DNA of 64,000 bases. It comes from CADCVT01 sp036389155. Its GTDB lineage: Bacteria; Actinomycetota; Thermoleophilia; Solirubrobacterales; Solirubrobacteraceae. The notes under the pieces are model-generated. The model made no database searches and had not been told where the DNA came from. It saw nothing but the letters and a program-made list of their open reading frames with translations. Positions within the stretch are counted from its first letter, which is position 1; the number at the start of each line of letters is the position of its first letter. The DNA lies in assembly GCA_036389155.1 (NCBI GenBank), contig DASVQN010000007.1, positions 55,312-119,311 on the forward strand. Reading direction: 5' to 3'. The translations under genes were made by a program, and so were the position numbers. Positions 7,713 to 16,312 of this stretch are shown here, piece after piece.

Positions 7713-8715
7713 CGCGTTCCAGTACGCGGTCCTGCGCGTCGTGCCGAACCTCGAGCGCGGCGAGTTCGTCAACGCCGGCGTCGTCGTGTTCTGCCGCCAG
7801 CTGCGGTTCCTCGAGGCGCGGGTCTCGCTCGACGAGGGGCGGCTGCTCGCGCTGGCGCCGGGTGCCGACACGGCCGCAATCCGGGCCCAGCTGGAGGGGC
7901 TCGCCGCCACCGCGGCCGGCGACCCGTCGGCGGGCGCGATCGCGCGGATGGAGCAGTCCGAGCGCTTCCACTGGCTCGCCGCGCCGTCGTCGACCGTGAT
8001 CCAGCCCGGGCCGATCCACACCGGCCTGTGCGAGGAGCCGCGCGCGCTCCTGGACCGCCTGTTCCGCACGCTCGTCCTCGCCCCGCTCGCGGCGATGCGC
8101 CGGGAGTACCTGTCGGAGGAGCTCGACGAGGCCGCGCTCCCCCCGACCTGGCTCGAGCAGTTCCGCCGCTGGTTCGGCGAGGCGGCCGGGGTCGTGGGGG
8201 AGCCGAACGCGCTCGTGCTCGCGACGGCGAGCGCGGCGGGCGCGCCGAGCGGCCGCGTCGTCCTGCTCAAGGGCGTCGACGAGCGCGGCTTCACGGTGTT
8301 CACGAACCGGGCCTCGCGCAAGGGCCGCGAGGCGGCCGAGAACCCGCGCGCCGCGCTCGTCTTCCCGTGGGTCGCGATGGAGCGCCAGGTCGTCGTCACC
8401 GGCACGATCGAGCCGGTCCCGGACGGCGAGTCCGACGCGTACTTCACCTCGCGCCCGCGCGGCGCGCAGCTCTCGGCGCTCGCCTCGCCGCAGTCCTCCG
8501 TCGTGCCGTCGCGCGACGAGCTCGAGCGCCTGCGCGCGGAGGCCGAGGCCGCGCATCCGGAGGGCACCGCGATCCCGCGCCCGCCGCACTGGGGCGGCCT
8601 GCGCCTCGATCCCGACGCGGTGGAGTTCTGGCAGGGTCGCCCGGACCGCCTGCACGACCGCCTGCGCTACCGCCGGGAAGGTGAGGCGTGGGTCGTGGAG
8701 AGGCTCGCGCCATGA
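7699..8715 (+). CDS. DUF3037 - pyridoxamine 5'-phosphate oxidase fusion
   Basis: One uninterrupted 338-residue frame. Residues 1-~130 are DUF3037 (FQYAVLRVVPNLERGEF, NAGVVVFC), the usual small partner of HipA-like kinases. Residues ~133-338 are a full-length PdxH-type oxidase: VVLLKGVDERGFTVFTN, SRKGREAAENPRAALVF, and the C-terminal FWQGRPDRLHDRLRY that binds PLP. PdxH makes pyridoxal phosphate from PNP/PMP with FMN. GTG at 7699 has a strong GGAGGAGG ribosome site. An internal ATG at 8095 coincides with the normal PdxH start but has no clear ribosome site, so a true fusion is likely, with internal initiation as the alternative. Confidence 0.88.
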   Translation: MQGRSAFQYAVLRVVPNLERGEFVNAGVVVFCRQLRFLEARVSLDEGRLLALAPGADTAAIRAQLEGLAATAAGDPSAGAIARMEQSERFHWLAAPSSTVIQPGPIHTGLCEEPRALLDRLFRTLVLAPLAAMRREYLSEELDEAALPPTWLEQFRRWFGEAAGVVGEPNALVLATASAAGAPSGRVVLLKGVDERGFTVFTNRASRKGREAAENPRAALVFPWVAMERQVVVTGTIEPVPDGESDAYFTSRPRGAQLSALASPQSSVVPSRDELERLRAEAEAAHPEGTAIPRPPHWGGLRLDPDAVEFWQGRPDRLHDRLRYRREGEAWVVERLAP

Positions 8716-9380
8716 GCGGCGTCGCGGGCGCGAAGGACCTGCGTCGCGACGAGCCCGCGCCACTGGACAGCGCGCTCGACGGCTACGCCTGGCTGCCGCG
8801 GATGCTCGACAAGGCGCGCGCGACGCTCGCCGGCACCGCGGGCTCGTACATGTTCGGCTGCCCGGTCGACCACACGTGCATGGCGCGCCTCGGCGTCGCA
8901 CCGGATCTGATCCTCGACCTGGCTGCGCGGCACGAGGACGACGCAGCCGTGCTCGCCGCGCTGCGCGAACATGGCATCCCCTCGGCGGAGGAAGCCTGGT
9001 TCGACGGGGCGGCGGTCGAGGACGAGCTCCAGGAGCTGGACCGGTACCTGCGCGTGCGACGCAGCGACCAGCTGCCGGAGGCCCACGGCGGCCGGGTCTT
9101 CGCGGGGGAGGAGCACGGCGCGCGCGTCAGCGTGATCGTGATCGACGCACCGCCGGGCGAGGCGCAGGCGACCCACGCGCACCCGGTCGAGGAGGTCGTC
9201 GTCGTGCACGAGGGGGAGGCGACGTTCTTCCTCGGCGTCCACCAGGCGCGCATCGTCCGCGCGGGGGAGGTCGTGCGGATTCCCGCGGAGGCTCCGCACC
9301 GCTACGAGAACCGCGGCGACGGGCCGCTGCGGGCCGTCGCGGTGCTCGGCAGCGCGGACGTCGCGGTGTCCGGACCGTAG
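8712..9380 (+). CDS. DUF5069 domain - cupin fusion protein
   Basis: 222 residues. The N-terminal ~110 residues match DUF5069 (YAWLPRMLDKARA, MFGCPVDHTCMARLG), a family of unknown function. The C-terminal half is a cupin barrel with motif 1 HAHPVEEVVVVHEG and motif 2 IPAEAPHRYEN, which supply histidine and glutamate metal ligands. The start is ATG at 8712, overlapping the stop of the PdxH fusion by four bases (ATGA), so the two are translationally coupled. A metal-dependent or sensory role is possible; no reaction can be assigned. Confidence 0.85.
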   Translation: MSGVAGAKDLRRDEPAPLDSALDGYAWLPRMLDKARATLAGTAGSYMFGCPVDHTCMARLGVAPDLILDLAARHEDDAAVLAALREHGIPSAEEAWFDGAAVEDELQELDRYLRVRRSDQLPEAHGGRVFAGEEHGARVSVIVIDAPPGEAQATHAHPVEEVVVVHEGEATFFLGVHQARIVRAGEVVRIPAEAPHRYENRGDGPLRAVAVLGSADVAVSGP

Positions 9381-9389
9381 GATCGGCTC

Positions 9390-10154
9390 GTGCGCGTCCT
9401 CATGCCGTTGCCGGACCGCGACTTCGACACGACGGAGGTGGCCGTGCCGTGGCGCGTCCTGCGGGACCGCGGCCACGAGGTCGTGTTCGCGACCGAGCGC
9501 GGCGGCAGCGCGCCGGCGTGCGACCCGAAGCTCCTGACCGGCGTCCTGTTCGGACAGCTCGGCGCCGAGCCCGAGCCGCGCGCGTTCTACGAGCAGCTCG
9601 TCGACGCGGCCGAGTTCCGCGACCCGATCGCCTGGGGCGAGGTCGACGCGGAGTCCTTCGACGGCCTCGTCCTGCCCGGCGGGCACGCGCCGGGGATGCG
9701 CCAGTACCTCGAGGGATCCGTGCTCCGCGAGAAGGTGGCGGCCTTCTGGGCGCTCGAGCGTCCGGTCGGCGCGATCTGCCACGGCGTGATCGTCCTCGCG
9801 CGGACGGTCGACCCGGCGACCGGGCGCAGCGTCATCGCCGGGCGCCGCACGACGTGCCTGCCGAAGTTCATGGAGCGCACCGCGTTCTACGCGACCGCGT
9901 GGCGGCTCGGGCGCTACTACCGCACGTATCCCGCGTACGTGGAGGACGAGGTCGTCGCCGCGCTCGACGACCCGCGCCAGTTCGAGCGCGGCCCGCGCGG
10001 CACGAAGCGGGGCACGGCGGACGATCACCGCCACGCGTTCGTGGTGGAGGACGGCTCGTACGTCTCGGCCCGCTGGCCGGGCGACGCGTACCTGTTCGCC
10101 GAGCGGTTCGAGGCGCTGCTGCGCGCCAACCGCCCGGCGACGCAGTTTTCCTGA
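9390..10154 (+). CDS. DJ-1/PfpI family protein (class I glutamine amidotransferase-like)
   Basis: 254 residues, GTG start nine bases after the cupin gene. The nucleophile elbow is VGAICHGVIVLA, with the cysteine in the AICHG context typical of DJ-1/PfpI proteins, and the preceding LVLPGGHAPG supplies the family glycine loop. Members act as chaperones, glyoxalases/deglycases or peptidases. This one is longer than the ~190-residue core, with an extra C-terminal ~50 residues. No substrate is evident. It ends the plus-strand run that begins at the STAS gene. Confidence 0.88.
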   Translation: MRVLMPLPDRDFDTTEVAVPWRVLRDRGHEVVFATERGGSAPACDPKLLTGVLFGQLGAEPEPRAFYEQLVDAAEFRDPIAWGEVDAESFDGLVLPGGHAPGMRQYLEGSVLREKVAAFWALERPVGAICHGVIVLARTVDPATGRSVIAGRRTTCLPKFMERTAFYATAWRLGRYYRTYPAYVEDEVVAALDDPRQFERGPRGTKRGTADDHRHAFVVEDGSYVSARWPGDAYLFAERFEALLRANRPATQFS

Positions 10155-10192
10155 CCGCCTGATTCCGGGTACGGCAACGTTTGGTGTCCTTG

Positions 10193-10507
10193 ATGCGCCA
10201 TTCGATCCAGCCCGAGCCGCTCCACGTCTGCGCCGACTGCACGCGGCCGTTCGTGGTGCCGATCAGCATCGTCGACCTCGTCGACGGCAACCGCGCGGTC
10301 GTCGAGCTGAGCTGCATGAACTGCGGGCGGACGGTGCTCGGCGTCCACGACGACGAAGCGCTGGAGGCGCTCGACCAGGAGCTCGACGCGACGACGGACT
10401 CGATGCGCGAGTCGCTCGCCCTGCTCGCGTTCGTCGAGGAGGCCGAGCGGATCGACGCGTTCGCCGACGCGCTCGACCGCGACCTGATCCTCCCCGAGGA
10501 CTTCTGA
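10193..10507 (+). CDS. small zinc-ribbon-like hypothetical protein
   Basis: 104 residues with two CxxC knuckles near the N-terminus (CADC and CMNC, about 28 residues apart), consistent with one structural zinc. The remainder is acidic and helical (EALDQELDATTDSM and following). The ATG at 10193 is preferred, though in-frame TTG at 10181 and GTG at 10184 are alternatives because no ribosome site is obvious. I do not recognise a characterised family. Confidence 0.72.
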   Translation: MRHSIQPEPLHVCADCTRPFVVPISIVDLVDGNRAVVELSCMNCGRTVLGVHDDEALEALDQELDATTDSMRESLALLAFVEEAERIDAFADALDRDLILPEDF

Positions 10508-10531
10508 CCCCGCGTCTCTAGTCTCCGCCGC

Positions 10532-11230
10532 GTGCTGCTGCGCGAGGACTCAGGCGCCGTGATCTGCATCGGGCAGGCGTCGCACGCGTGGGTCAGCGGC
10601 CAACTCGCCCGCGCCTGGGCCGGCGTCGAGCCGCGCGAGGAGGTGTGCCTCGCCGCCGAGCAGCACGACGTCGGGATGGCGCAGTGGGACCTCGCGCCCG
10701 CGCTCGACCCCGAGACCGGGCGCCCGCAGTCGTTCATGCAGATGCCGCTCGAGGTCCACCTCGGGCTGTGGACCGCCGCGCCCGAGCGCCTCTTCACGCA
10801 GAGCCGCCACGCCGCGCTGCTCGTCTCGATGCACGGCACCGCGCTGTACGAGAGGCGCGACCAGAGCCGGATGAGCGACGAGGAGGCAGACGCCGTGCGC
10901 GCGTACCTCGCGGGCCAGCGGGCGCTGCAGCGCGAGCTGGCCGAGGAGGTCGGGGCGGACGAGGAGCAGCTGCGGCGCAACCAGCGGCTGATCTGGACCT
11001 GGGACTGGCTGTCGCTCGCCCTGTGTCTGGAGTGGGCGCCGGCGTCGCTCGACGAGCTGACGCTGGGGGAGGACGGGACGCTCGATCCGTGGCCGTTCGT
11101 GCACGACGCTGTCGAGGTCCGCTGCGAAGGGCGCCGCCTGGCGGGCCGCTACGACGACGAGGCGGCGCTCCACGCGGCGCTGGACCGCGCGCCGCGCGTC
11201 GAGCTGCGCTTCGCCCTCAGGCCGCGCTGA
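10532..11230 (+). CDS. DUF3891 family protein
   Basis: 232 residues, GTG start. The sequence (MLLREDSGAVICIGQASHAW, AAEQHDVGMAQWD, later QSRHAALLVSMHG) matches DUF3891. The conserved His/Asp residues (EQHDVG, RHAALLVSMHG) resemble an HD-type arrangement and may bind metal, but no activity is known. The 3' end overlaps the convergent secreted-protein gene by 14 bases. Confidence 0.86.
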   Translation: MLLREDSGAVICIGQASHAWVSGQLARAWAGVEPREEVCLAAEQHDVGMAQWDLAPALDPETGRPQSFMQMPLEVHLGLWTAAPERLFTQSRHAALLVSMHGTALYERRDQSRMSDEEADAVRAYLAGQRALQRELAEEVGADEEQLRRNQRLIWTWDWLSLALCLEWAPASLDELTLGEDGTLDPWPFVHDAVEVRCEGRRLAGRYDDEAALHAALDRAPRVELRFALRPR

Positions 11231-13235
11231 CCTGGCGGCGGCCGACGATCTTCAGCCGCCGCGCCGCCGTGAACGTCGCGCCGCGGTCGTCGCGGCCGGT
11301 CGCGCGCACCCGTGCCTCCAGCGTGCGGCGCCTGCGCAGCAGGCGCCGCGCCGCACGGGAGAGCCGGACGGCCACCCGGGCGGTCCGCCCGGACGGGACG
11401 TTCAGCGTCGCCCGGCCGAGCGTCGTCGCGGCGGCGCGCGCCGCGGGGCCGGCCAGGACCAGGCGGAGCGTGCCGCGGCAGCGTCCGACCGCCGTCGCCG
11501 GGCACGTGACGCGCACGCGGACGCGTCCCCGCGCGTCGACGCGCAGCTGCCCGCCGGCGAGGACGAGGCTCAGCGGCGGCAACGGCGGCGTCGCCGGTGG
11601 CGGGTTCGGCGAAGGCGTCTGCGGTGGCGGCGCGCCCGGCGGCGGAGCGCCGGCGATCTCGATCGTATGGCTCTCGGCGTCGGTGAAGCCGGCCGCGTCG
11701 GTCGCGGTCACCGTGGCGGTGACGCTGCCGGGCGACTGATAGAGGTGCTCGCTGTTCGCCGGCCCGGTCTGCCCGTCGCCGTACGCCCACTCGACGGCGA
11801 GCGGCCCCCAGACGTCGAAGGCGGCGGCGGAGAACGGGACGGGGACGCCGACGGTTCCTAGCGTCGAGCCACCGCTGGCGACGATGACCGGCGGCTCGGC
11901 GTCGAGGCCCGCGGCGCGGGCGCTGAAGGCGGTCGGCGAGCTCGGGTCGTCCGTCTTCGACCACCCGGCGACGGAGTTTCCGCTGCCGTCGACCGCGACG
12001 TTGTGGCCGCCACTGCTGTCGGCGGGGTCGCCCTCGGTCAGCGCCTCCTGCTCCCCCCACGTGCCGGCCGCGCTCGCTCGCGCGCTGCGGACCTCGGTGC
12101 CGCGGAACAGCGCGAGCACGCCCCCGTCGGGCATGACGGCGAGCCGCGGCAACGCGCCGATCCCGATGACCTGCTGCTGCCAGAAGGCGAACGTCGTCGA
12201 GTACCGCGCCGCGCGGACCGTGCCGCCGGTCGCGCTCCACGCGACCCACGGTGCGCCGTCCGCGCTCTCCGCCGCGACGGGGTTGTAGGCGTCGTCGCTG
12301 TTCTGGCTGATCCGCTCGCCGTCGGCCGGCCACGCGCCGGCCGCCGCCGGATGCCGCGCCGCCCAGATGCGACCCGGCCCGAACTGGCCGCTGAAGACGT
12401 CGTTGACGAACTCGTTCCACGCGACGACCGCGTCGCCGGCATCGTCGATCGCGGCGCCGACCGTGCTCGTGTCGTTGCCGTCCCCCGTGTCGGCGATCGG
12501 GCTGAGGGCGCTCCAGTTCCCGTCGGCCCCGCGCGTCGCGACGCGCGGCCCGTGGTCGGCGGCCGACACCATCCGCATCGCGGCGACGATCGCGCGCCCG
12601 TTCGGCGCGACGTCGAGGTCCAGGTCGCGCACGCCGGTGAAGGGGAGCTCCACGGGAGCCGCGTCGCCCCACGTCCGGTCGGCGGCCCGCTCCTGCGTCG
12701 TGATGAGCGCCTTGCCGGTGCTGGGGTCGAGGTCTGCGTACGCGAGGGTCACGGTCCCGTCGTCCGCCGCACCGAGGCGCGGGAACTGCGGGTAGTGCCC
12801 GGCCGGCACCGACACGTCCTGAGGCTCTGACCACGCCCCTCCCGCCGGCCGCTCGACGCGGCGCAGCACGCCGGTCTCGAGCCATACGCCGACGAAGTCG
12901 CCGCTCGCGGTCGCGACGAGCCGCTGGAAGTCGAGCGTTCCCGTCGCCGAGTTCCCGGGTGCGCCGAGCGGCTCGGCGGGTCCCCACGGTCCGCCCGGTG
13001 GGCGCACGCTGACGAAGGGCTGCGCCTTGCTCGAGTCGGCGGGGTCGCGGTGCATCCACAGCGCGGCGGCCTCGCCCGAGTCTGCGAGCGCCACGGCCGG
13101 CGCAGGCAGGAAGTTGCCGCCGGCCGGCGACGAGCGGAGCGTCTCCGGCGCGACCCACGTCGGCTCGGCGGCGCCTGCGGGCGAGCCCACGGACATCACG
13201 GCCATTGCAGCCAGGATTCCGGTCCGGAGCCGCAC
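11217..13235 (-). CDS. secreted PKD-domain protein
   Basis: 672 residues, GTG start followed by a signal peptide (GILAAMAVMSVGSPAGA). Residues ~30-400 are repeated short WD/BNR-like strands (WVAPETL, GVWLETG, WVAWSATGG), suggesting a beta-propeller. A PKD-like domain (VEWAYGDGQTGPAN, GSVTATVTATDAAG) sits near 440-530. A proline linker and a basic C-terminal beta domain with two cysteines follow. It is probably an exported surface or extracellular protein; ligand unknown. The propeller call is by repeat pattern only. Confidence 0.8.
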   Translation of the reverse strand: MRLRTGILAAMAVMSVGSPAGAAEPTWVAPETLRSSPAGGNFLPAPAVALADSGEAAALWMHRDPADSSKAQPFVSVRPPGGPWGPAEPLGAPGNSATGTLDFQRLVATASGDFVGVWLETGVLRRVERPAGGAWSEPQDVSVPAGHYPQFPRLGAADDGTVTLAYADLDPSTGKALITTQERAADRTWGDAAPVELPFTGVRDLDLDVAPNGRAIVAAMRMVSAADHGPRVATRGADGNWSALSPIADTGDGNDTSTVGAAIDDAGDAVVAWNEFVNDVFSGQFGPGRIWAARHPAAAGAWPADGERISQNSDDAYNPVAAESADGAPWVAWSATGGTVRAARYSTTFAFWQQQVIGIGALPRLAVMPDGGVLALFRGTEVRSARASAAGTWGEQEALTEGDPADSSGGHNVAVDGSGNSVAGWSKTDDPSSPTAFSARAAGLDAEPPVIVASGGSTLGTVGVPVPFSAAAFDVWGPLAVEWAYGDGQTGPANSEHLYQSPGSVTATVTATDAAGFTDAESHTIEIAGAPPPGAPPPQTPSPNPPPATPPLPPLSLVLAGGQLRVDARGRVRVRVTCPATAVGRCRGTLRLVLAGPAARAAATTLGRATLNVPSGRTARVAVRLSRAARRLLRRRRTLEARVRATGRDDRGATFTAARRLKIVGRRQVSAA

Positions 13236-13275
13236 CCACGCTCGACCCTACGCCCGGAAGACCGGTCAGCGCAAG

Positions 13276-13470
13276 CTACCCGCCGCCGCGGCGGCGGATC
13301 ACGAGCGAGATCACGCCGACCATCACCGCGAGCGCGGCGACGCCGAGCAGCAGCGTGATGCCGATCGGCTCGTCCGCGGTCGCGTTGCGGATCGCGCGGA
13401 AGACGATCGACGCGCCGAAGAAGACGACGAGCGTCCAGAGCAGGGTGGTGCGCTCCACGTCCCGGACCAT
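13276..13470 (-). CDS. small two-helix membrane protein
   Basis: 64 residues with two hydrophobic segments (LLWTLVVFFGASIVF and GITLLLGVAALAVMVGVISLV) separated by a short polar loop, and an arginine-rich tail that suggests a cytoplasmic C-terminus. No family is recognised. It lies 40 bases upstream of the secreted PKD protein on the same strand and may share its transcript. Confidence 0.65.
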   Translation of the reverse strand: MVRDVERTTLLWTLVVFFGASIVFRAIRNATADEPIGITLLLGVAALAVMVGVISLVIRRRGGG

Positions 13471-13478
13471 AGTGCGGT

Positions 13479-13488
13479 CGAACGTTCG
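13479..13488. repeat. 10-bp perfect palindrome in intergenic region
   Basis: CGAACGTTCG is a perfect inverted repeat in the 129-base gap between two divergent genes. It has the half-sites of an actinobacterial LexA box but without the four-base spacer, so it is not called an SOS box. It could be an operator for either neighbour. Confidence 0.4.
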
Positions 13489-13498
13489 TCCGATTCCG

Positions 13499-13527
13499 TT
13501 GACCTGCGCTCAAGTGGTGTGCAAGGT
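13499..13527 (+). promoter_or_regulatory. candidate sigma-70-type promoter
   Basis: TTGACC at 13499-13504 is followed after 17 bases by CAAGGT. The -35 matches consensus well; the -10 is weak. It would drive the secreted protein starting at 13600. Confidence 0.35.
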
Positions 13528-13585
13528 CTGTCCGGGATCGCGTGAGGCACGAACGCCGAGCGCCCCCGCAGACCCAGCGGTCGTC

Positions 13586-13592
13586 AAGGAGG
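13586..13592 (+). promoter_or_regulatory. strong ribosome binding site
   Basis: AAGGAGG, seven bases ahead of the ATG at 13600. It fixes that start and is stronger than most in this window. Confidence 0.8.
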
Positions 13593-13599
13593 ACTCACC

Positions 13600-14196
13600 A
13601 TGTCGGAGCACCCGACCCGGCCTGTGCGCGCGTGGCGCGCCGGGCTGCTCGTCGCCGTCGCGGCGGCGCTCATCATGCCCTCGGGCGTGCTCGCCAAGCC
13701 TGGGAAGGATCACGGGAAGGGCGAGGGCAAGAAGGACAACGAGCCCGCGGTCTGCGAGCGCGACGCGAAGGGCCCGCAGTCGCCCGGCCTGGAGAAGAAC
13801 GGCAAGACGCCGCCCGGGCAGGCGAAGAAGACCGAGGACGCAAGGCCCTGCAACAAGGACGAGGACAAGCCGGCCGAGCAGCCGCAGCCGCAGCCGGCCG
13901 CGCCCGCTCCGGCCGAGGGCAGCGCGTCCTCGCAGAGCCCGCAGGTCGTCGTCCTGCCGCCGTGCACGAGCAAGCGGTTCTTCCGCATCACGCTCGGCAA
14001 GCGCAAGAACATCAAGCGCGCTCGCGTCCTGCTCAACGGCCGGCCGATCGCGATCACCCGCGGCAAGCGCAACGTGACCGCGCGCATCGACCTGCGTCAC
14101 CGCGTCAAGGGGACGTACGTCGTCCGCACGGTCGTCGTGACCAAGCGGCTGCGGATCAGGACCGGCACCCGCCGCTACCGCGTCTGCGGCGGCTAG
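13600..14196 (+). CDS. secreted protein with cysteine-bracketed C-terminal beta module
   Basis: 198 residues. A signal peptide (AGLLVAVAAALIMPSGVLA) is followed by a lysine-rich low-complexity region and a Pro/Gln/Ala linker. The final ~75 residues form a compact module opening with PCTSKRFFRITLG and closing with TRRYRVCGG, with one cysteine at each end. The same layout closes the large repeat protein at 32825-36094 (CLSRRKFTIRL ... RRYRTC). It is an exported protein; the module may be a wall-binding or disulfide-stabilised Ig-like fold. No enzymatic motif. It converges on the M20 gene with a shared CTAG stop. Confidence 0.78.
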   Translation: MSEHPTRPVRAWRAGLLVAVAAALIMPSGVLAKPGKDHGKGEGKKDNEPAVCERDAKGPQSPGLEKNGKTPPGQAKKTEDARPCNKDEDKPAEQPQPQPAAPAPAEGSASSQSPQVVVLPPCTSKRFFRITLGKRKNIKRARVLLNGRPIAITRGKRNVTARIDLRHRVKGTYVVRTVVVTKRLRIRTGTRRYRVCGG

Positions 14197-15377
14197 CGAC
14201 CGAAGCGCACGAGCACCCGCGCGATCGTCTGAGCGACCGCCAGCACGTCGTCGACGAGCACCCGCTCGTCGACGGCGTGCGCTCGCTCCAGGCCGCCCGG
14301 CCCGAACATCACGACCGGGATCCCGCGCGCCGAGAAGTGCCGCAGGTCGCTGCCGTAGGGCACGCCCACGAACGGCGGCGGCGCGCCGAGGACCTCGGCC
14401 GCCGCCTCCTGCACGAGCGCGCAGAACGGATGGTCGGCCGGCGTCACGCCCGGCGCGAACTGCCCGCCGGTCCACGTGACGTCGGCCTCCGGGCACGCGT
14501 CGCGGACGGCGGCCTCCAGCGCGGCGCGAGCGTCCTCGAGGCTCTCGCCGATCCGGACGCCGACACGCCCCTCGAACTCGAGCCGGTCGGGCACCTGGCT
14601 GGACCAGCGCCCTCCGCTCACCCGCCCGACGAGCAGCGGGTAGGGCAGCTCCAGCTCGCGCATCAGCCGGTCCGCGACGCCTGAGTTCACGCGCCGCTCG
14701 TGCTCGCGCAGGGCGAGGTGGACGTCCACGTACCGGTCGATGGCCGACACGCCCTCGAGCCGGACGGCCGCGTGCGCGGACACCCCGGGCACCACTCCGC
14801 GGAACGTCAGCGCGCCCGCCTGCGACGTCGCGATCTCGAACGCCGTCGGCTCGGGGATCAGCGCCGCGTCGAAGCGACCGTCGCGCTCCAGCGCGGCGAA
14901 CGTCCCGAGACCGCCGTCCTCCTCGGAGGCGACCGCCTGCAGGACGACCTCGCACCGCAGCTCGTCGCGCGCGGCGGCCAGCGCGTGCAGCGCCGCGACG
15001 ACGCCGGCCTTCATGTCGGCGCTGCCGCGGCCGTGGACGTAGCCGCCCGCGACCGCGCCCGAGAACGGGTCGCGCTCCCACGCCTGCTCGCCGGGCCCGA
15101 CGACGTCGACGTGCCCGTTGAGGCACAGCCGCGCGTCGCCCGCCCCGGCCGTCACGGTCAGGCCCCACAGCTCGTGCCGCGGCGCCTCCTCGCCAGGATG
15201 ATCGGGGTGGGCGCGCAGCGCCTCGAGGTCGTGGCGGTGCAGGTCGGCCGCCAGCCCCAGCCCCTCCGCGAGCGCGGCCAGGCGCTCGAGCACGGCCCGC
15301 TCGTCGCCGGTCAGGCTGGGGACCTGCACGACGGCGGCGACGTCGCGCGCGAGCGCCTCGCCGTCGAGCTGCCTCAC
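14193..15377 (-). CDS. M20 family metallopeptidase/deacylase (ArgE/DapE-like)
   Basis: 394 residues. Metal-binding and catalytic motifs of M20 are present: LNGHVDVVG (His, Asp), HGRGSADMKAG (bridging Asp), ASEEDGG (catalytic Glu and metal Glu), and the C-terminal segment FGPGGLERAHAVDE (His). The lid/dimerisation insert lies between. These di-zinc enzymes remove N-acyl groups or cleave small peptides in the cytoplasm. The GTG at 15377 overlaps the stop of the DsbA-like gene by four bases (GTGA), so it is third in a coupled operon. The substrate is unknown. Confidence 0.9.
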   Translation of the reverse strand: MRQLDGEALARDVAAVVQVPSLTGDERAVLERLAALAEGLGLAADLHRHDLEALRAHPDHPGEEAPRHELWGLTVTAGAGDARLCLNGHVDVVGPGEQAWERDPFSGAVAGGYVHGRGSADMKAGVVAALHALAAARDELRCEVVLQAVASEEDGGLGTFAALERDGRFDAALIPEPTAFEIATSQAGALTFRGVVPGVSAHAAVRLEGVSAIDRYVDVHLALREHERRVNSGVADRLMRELELPYPLLVGRVSGGRWSSQVPDRLEFEGRVGVRIGESLEDARAALEAAVRDACPEADVTWTGGQFAPGVTPADHPFCALVQEAAAEVLGAPPPFVGVPYGSDLRHFSARGIPVVMFGPGGLERAHAVDERVLVDDVLAVAQTIARVLVRFGR

Positions 15378-16312
15378 ACCGCGCTCGGGCGCACGGGCGC
15401 GCCGAGCCGCGCATCGCGGTCGGCGTGGTGGCGCGCGAACGGGCTGCCCGCGCTGATCCACAGCGACGTGTCGCCGACGGGCACGGCCACCGCGCGCTCC
15501 TGCGCCGCCAGCTCGAGCAGCGCCTGCTCGGCCTCGCCCGGGTCGGCGAAGTCGGGCATCGGGACCAGGCACGCGGCGACCTCGGCCGCGGTGAGGCCCT
15601 CGGGGAACGCGTCGAGCAGCTCGCCGAGATCCTCCGGCGCGCCGCGCCGCACGAGCGACGTGTCGAGGTTCGCGATGCAGACGTCGTAGGCGTCGAGCTG
15701 CTGGAAGCCGCCCGCCTCGAGGCAGCGGCCGTCCCGCTCGAAGACCAGCGACGGCGCCGTGTAGCGCACCGCGCCGTCCGAGTTGGCGGCCTTGCCCTGG
15801 AACTCCGTGGCCGACCCGGCCGCCGTGCGCGCCTCGGCGCGGTCGGCCTCGTAGGCCTCGGTGACCTCCGGCGAGCCGATCATCGCCACGATCGCGTCGG
15901 CGTCGAGGCCCGGAACGCGCCGCAGCGCGTCGCGCAGCGCCTCCTCGGAGTCGAGCGGGAGCGTCGTCGTGAAGTGCGTGAACTGCAGCGCCCGGAACGT
16001 CGCCCACTCGAGGTCGGGCTGGACGAGGCGCACCGCGACGACGGTGCGGCAGGCGGGCGCGGTCGCGGCGACGCGCGGCTTGACCCCGCGGCCGAACGGC
16101 ATCCCGAAGCGGCGGAAGCGCTGCTGGCCCTGGGCCATGCGCAGCGGGGTGTAGCCGCGGTCGACGTACTGCTGCGCGTCCTCGGTCAGGCCGATCATCA
16201 CGTGGCGCCACTGCAGCTGGTCGCCGTAGCGCCAGCGGAGGGCGGCGAGAGCGGGGGAGGCCGAGTAGGCGAAGGGGCAGCCGGGGTCGGAGAAGTGCGA
16301 GACGCGGATCAT
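15374..16312 (-). CDS. DsbA-family thioredoxin-fold protein
   Basis: 312 residues. The N-terminus (HFSDPGCPFAYSASPAL) matches DsbA/FrnE-type proteins and 2-hydroxychromene-2-carboxylate isomerase-like domains, but only one cysteine is present where CxxC would be (CPFA). It therefore cannot be a classical disulfide oxidase and may be an isomerase or GST-like protein. There is no signal peptide, so it is cytoplasmic. It sits between an MBL-like gene and an M20 gene with four-base overlaps on both sides. Confidence 0.83.
   Translation of the reverse strand: MIRVSHFSDPGCPFAYSASPALAALRWRYGDQLQWRHVMIGLTEDAQQYVDRGYTPLRMAQGQQRFRRFGMPFGRGVKPRVAATAPACRTVVAVRLVQPDLEWATFRALQFTHFTTTLPLDSEEALRDALRRVPGLDADAIVAMIGSPEVTEAYEADRAEARTAAGSATEFQGKAANSDGAVRYTAPSLVFERDGRCLEAGGFQQLDAYDVCIANLDTSLVRRGAPEDLGELLDAFPEGLTAAEVAACLVPMPDFADPGEAEQALLELAAQERAVAVPVGDTSLWISAGSPFARHHADRDARLGAPVRPSAV

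Noticed and set aside
13479..13488. CGAACGTTCG as a LexA/SOS box
   Set aside because: Actinobacterial SOS boxes need four bases between CGAAC and GTTCG; here there are none and neither neighbour is a DNA-damage gene.
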